Source: Fusibacter_D sp033549245 (GTDB taxonomy: Bacteria > Bacillota > Clostridia > Peptostreptococcales > Acidaminobacteraceae). Taken from it: a DNA stretch of 14,959 nucleotides. The translations under genes and the position numbers were made by a program. This document shows positions 13,632-14,959 of the stretch, one piece after another; positions within the stretch are counted from its first letter, which is position 1; every line of letters starts with the position of its first letter. Under the pieces are notes generated by a model, which saw only the letters and a list, made by a program, of their open reading frames with translations, searched no databases and was not told the origin of the DNA. The stretch lies in assembly GCA_033549245.1 (NCBI GenBank), contig JAWSUW010000088.1, positions 1 to 14,959 on the forward strand, read 5' to 3'.

Positions 13632-14817
13632 CAAGGTTCACCTCATTTCCTGCCAAAGCAGCTAGTACAGCGCCTCGCACAATAATTCCTTTCAGGAACT
13701 TTCCTTCTGTTACAGCTACAGGAATTGGGCTATCGTAGATTACTGCAAACAAATCATTCAAAGTTGTTTCCGGTGAAACGGTTGGAACGTCTTTAATAAC
13801 AATTGCCTCTAAATCCTTAACTCCATTTTCTACAGCCAGTGCCGCAACTTCTGCAGTCACAATACCATAAAGTTCATGATTATTCTTCGTAACATACACA
13901 CTGGAAATACCAGCTTGCTTCATTCGTTGAAGTGCAACCCTTGGACCATGTTTTTCAATTTGAATGGTCTCAGGTCTTATCATTACATGCGCTGCAGTAA
14001 AGACCTTTGAACGATCGACATCTTCAACAAATTTCTCAACATATTCATCTGATGGCTTGATCATAATTTCTTCAGGTGTACCAATTTGTACGATAACACC
14101 ATCCTTCATCAGAGCAATCCGATCACCGATTTTAAGCGCTTCATCCAAATCATGTGTTATGAATAATATTGTCTTTTTCATGGTCTGCTGTAAATCCAAA
14201 AGTTCATCTTGCATGTCTTTTCTAATCAGCGGATCAAGTGCCGAGAAAGCCTCATCCATTAGAAGTATATCCGGATCATTTGCAAGTGCTCTTGCCAGAC
14301 CAACCCTTTGTTGCATACCTCCTGAAAGTTGTTTTGGATACTGATCTTCATAGCCTTTAAGACCGACCATTTTCAAGGCTCGTTTTGACTGTATCTCAAC
14401 TTCTGACTTTTCAGCGCCTTGTACTTCTAATCCAAAACCAGTATTTTCAATTATTGTTCTGTGTGGAAACAAACCGAAATTTTGAAATACCATGCTCATC
14501 TTTTTTCTTCTGGTTTCAATTAATGCTTTCTTATCCATTTTTGACAAGTCTTCACCGTCAACTAGAATACTACCATGACTAGGTTCAATTAATCTGTTGA
14601 TCAATCTGACCAGTGTTGATTTACCACTGCCTGATAAACCCATGATTACAAAAACCTCGCCCTCTTTTACATCAAATGACACCCTGTTGACACCAACTGT
14701 CATTCCGGTTTTTTCCAAGATAAAATCTTTGGATTGACCTTCTTTAAGAAGTTTTATCCCCTGCTTGGGATTCTTTCCAAAGATTTTAGTTAATTCTCTT
14801 ACTTCAATTTTGTTCAT
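13624..14817 (-). CDS. opuAA: Glycine betaine ABC transporter ATPase OpuAA
   Basis: A 397-aa ATPase that energises betaine import. ABC motifs: Walker A GLSGSGKST (60-68), Q-loop Gln112, signature LSGGMQQR (164-171), Walker B ILLMDEAFSALD (184-195, Glu189), H-loop ITHD (His222). An insertion before Walker A (KQGIKLLKEGQSKDFILEKT) is typical of OpuAA/ProV. Residues 280-390 form two CBS domains; in the related OpuA of Lactococcus such domains sense ionic strength. Start at ATG 14817, with AGGGGAGAGG just upstream; a further ATG at 14832 lacks any ribosome binding site. First gene of the opuA operon, overlapping opuAB by 8 bp. Confidence 0.96.
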   Translation of the reverse strand: MNKIEVRELTKIFGKNPKQGIKLLKEGQSKDFILEKTGMTVGVNRVSFDVKEGEVFVIMGLSGSGKSTLVRLINRLIEPSHGSILVDGEDLSKMDKKALIETRRKKMSMVFQNFGLFPHRTIIENTGFGLEVQGAEKSEVEIQSKRALKMVGLKGYEDQYPKQLSGGMQQRVGLARALANDPDILLMDEAFSALDPLIRKDMQDELLDLQQTMKKTILFITHDLDEALKIGDRIALMKDGVIVQIGTPEEIMIKPSDEYVEKFVEDVDRSKVFTAAHVMIRPETIQIEKHGPRVALQRMKQAGISSVYVTKNNHELYGIVTAEVAALAVENGVKDLEAIVIKDVPTVSPETTLNDLFAVIYDSPIPVAVTEGKFLKGIIVRGAVLAALAGNEVNLGE

Positions 14818-14886
14818 TACCTCTCCCCTCATTCACAATATATCTATAAAAATAATTTCTATTTTCAATGCTTATAAAATATAAAA

Positions 14887-14908
14887 GGAGTCCCAAATTG
14901 AAGGCTCC
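14887..14908 (-). other. Small hairpin near the 5' end of the opuA leader
   Basis: GGAG (14887-14890) can pair with CTCC (14905-14908), and inner CC with GG (14903-14904) across a 2-nt bulge. Four A on the plus strand next to it give a short U run in the transcript. Because it starts only a few nucleotides after the predicted 5' end, a stabilising 5' hairpin is likelier than an attenuator; a terminator of a gene beyond the window is the alternative. Confidence 0.35.
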
Positions 14909-14918
14909 CATCTTGATA

Positions 14919-14948
14919 AGTATATATGCAATTTTTGTGCTTTGTCAA
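14919..14948 (-). promoter_or_regulatory. Promoter of the opuA operon
   Basis: On the minus strand TTGACA (14943-14948), an 18-nt spacer, then TATACT (14919-14924): one mismatch over both boxes. Transcription should begin near 14912, giving a leader of about 95 nt. Confidence 0.7.
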
Positions 14949-14959
14949 ATTTTCAGTGG

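Overview
The window looks like chromosomal DNA of a low-GC Firmicute, most likely an anaerobic clostridium. The base composition is AT-rich, ribosome binding sites are strong AGGAGG types, and sigma-A-like promoters and U-tailed terminators are common. A stand-alone rubredoxin fits an anaerobe, and an OpuA-type betaine importer fits exposure to salt or osmotic stress. The genus cannot be read from this sequence alone. I see no phage, insertion sequence, CRISPR array, rRNA or tRNA.

Layout, left to right. At 1-564 (minus) is a RidA-family protein with two RidA domains in tandem, cut by the window edge; it has a near-consensus promoter overlaid by a palindrome. At 695-1789 (plus) is a SpoIIE/RsbU-type PP2C phosphatase whose MASE3-like membrane sensor seems to lack its front part. 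At 1840-2379 (plus) is a small SprA-related protein with an HExxH motif and two CxxC pairs. A plus-strand terminator after it lies inside the last codons of a convergent gene (2391-3368, minus) that fuses DUF1232 to a DedA/TVP38 (VTT) membrane domain. Next come two overlapping minus-strand genes: an APH-fold kinase (4955-5920) and a lipoprotein with a TEPA repeat linker, WG-like repeats and a DUF3298/RsiV-like domain (3477-4961).

The stretch 5954-9577 mixes intact small genes with decayed ones. It holds a broken CitMHS/SLC13-like permease, a DUF2975 membrane protein without its usual regulator neighbour, a nitrilase-fold hydrolase, an unrecognised 160-aa protein, a 53-aa rubredoxin with its own promoter and terminator, and the remains of an AraC/GyrI-like regulator. 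At 9596-10168 is an XRE regulator with a membrane tail, preceded by two similar palindromes that may be its own operators. A MATE exporter follows at 10307-11704.

The right end (11824-14817, minus) is a complete opuAA-opuAB-opuAC operon for glycine betaine uptake: ATPase with CBS domains, permease and substrate-binding lipoprotein. It has its own promoter, a hairpin between opuAB and opuAC, and a strong terminator.

I do not see one clear new multi-gene system. The observations most worth checking are the tandem RidA with its operator, the DUF1232-VTT fusion with its terminator inside coding sequence, the kinase/lipoprotein pair, the membrane-tethered XRE regulator with paired palindromes, and the local cluster of gene decay.
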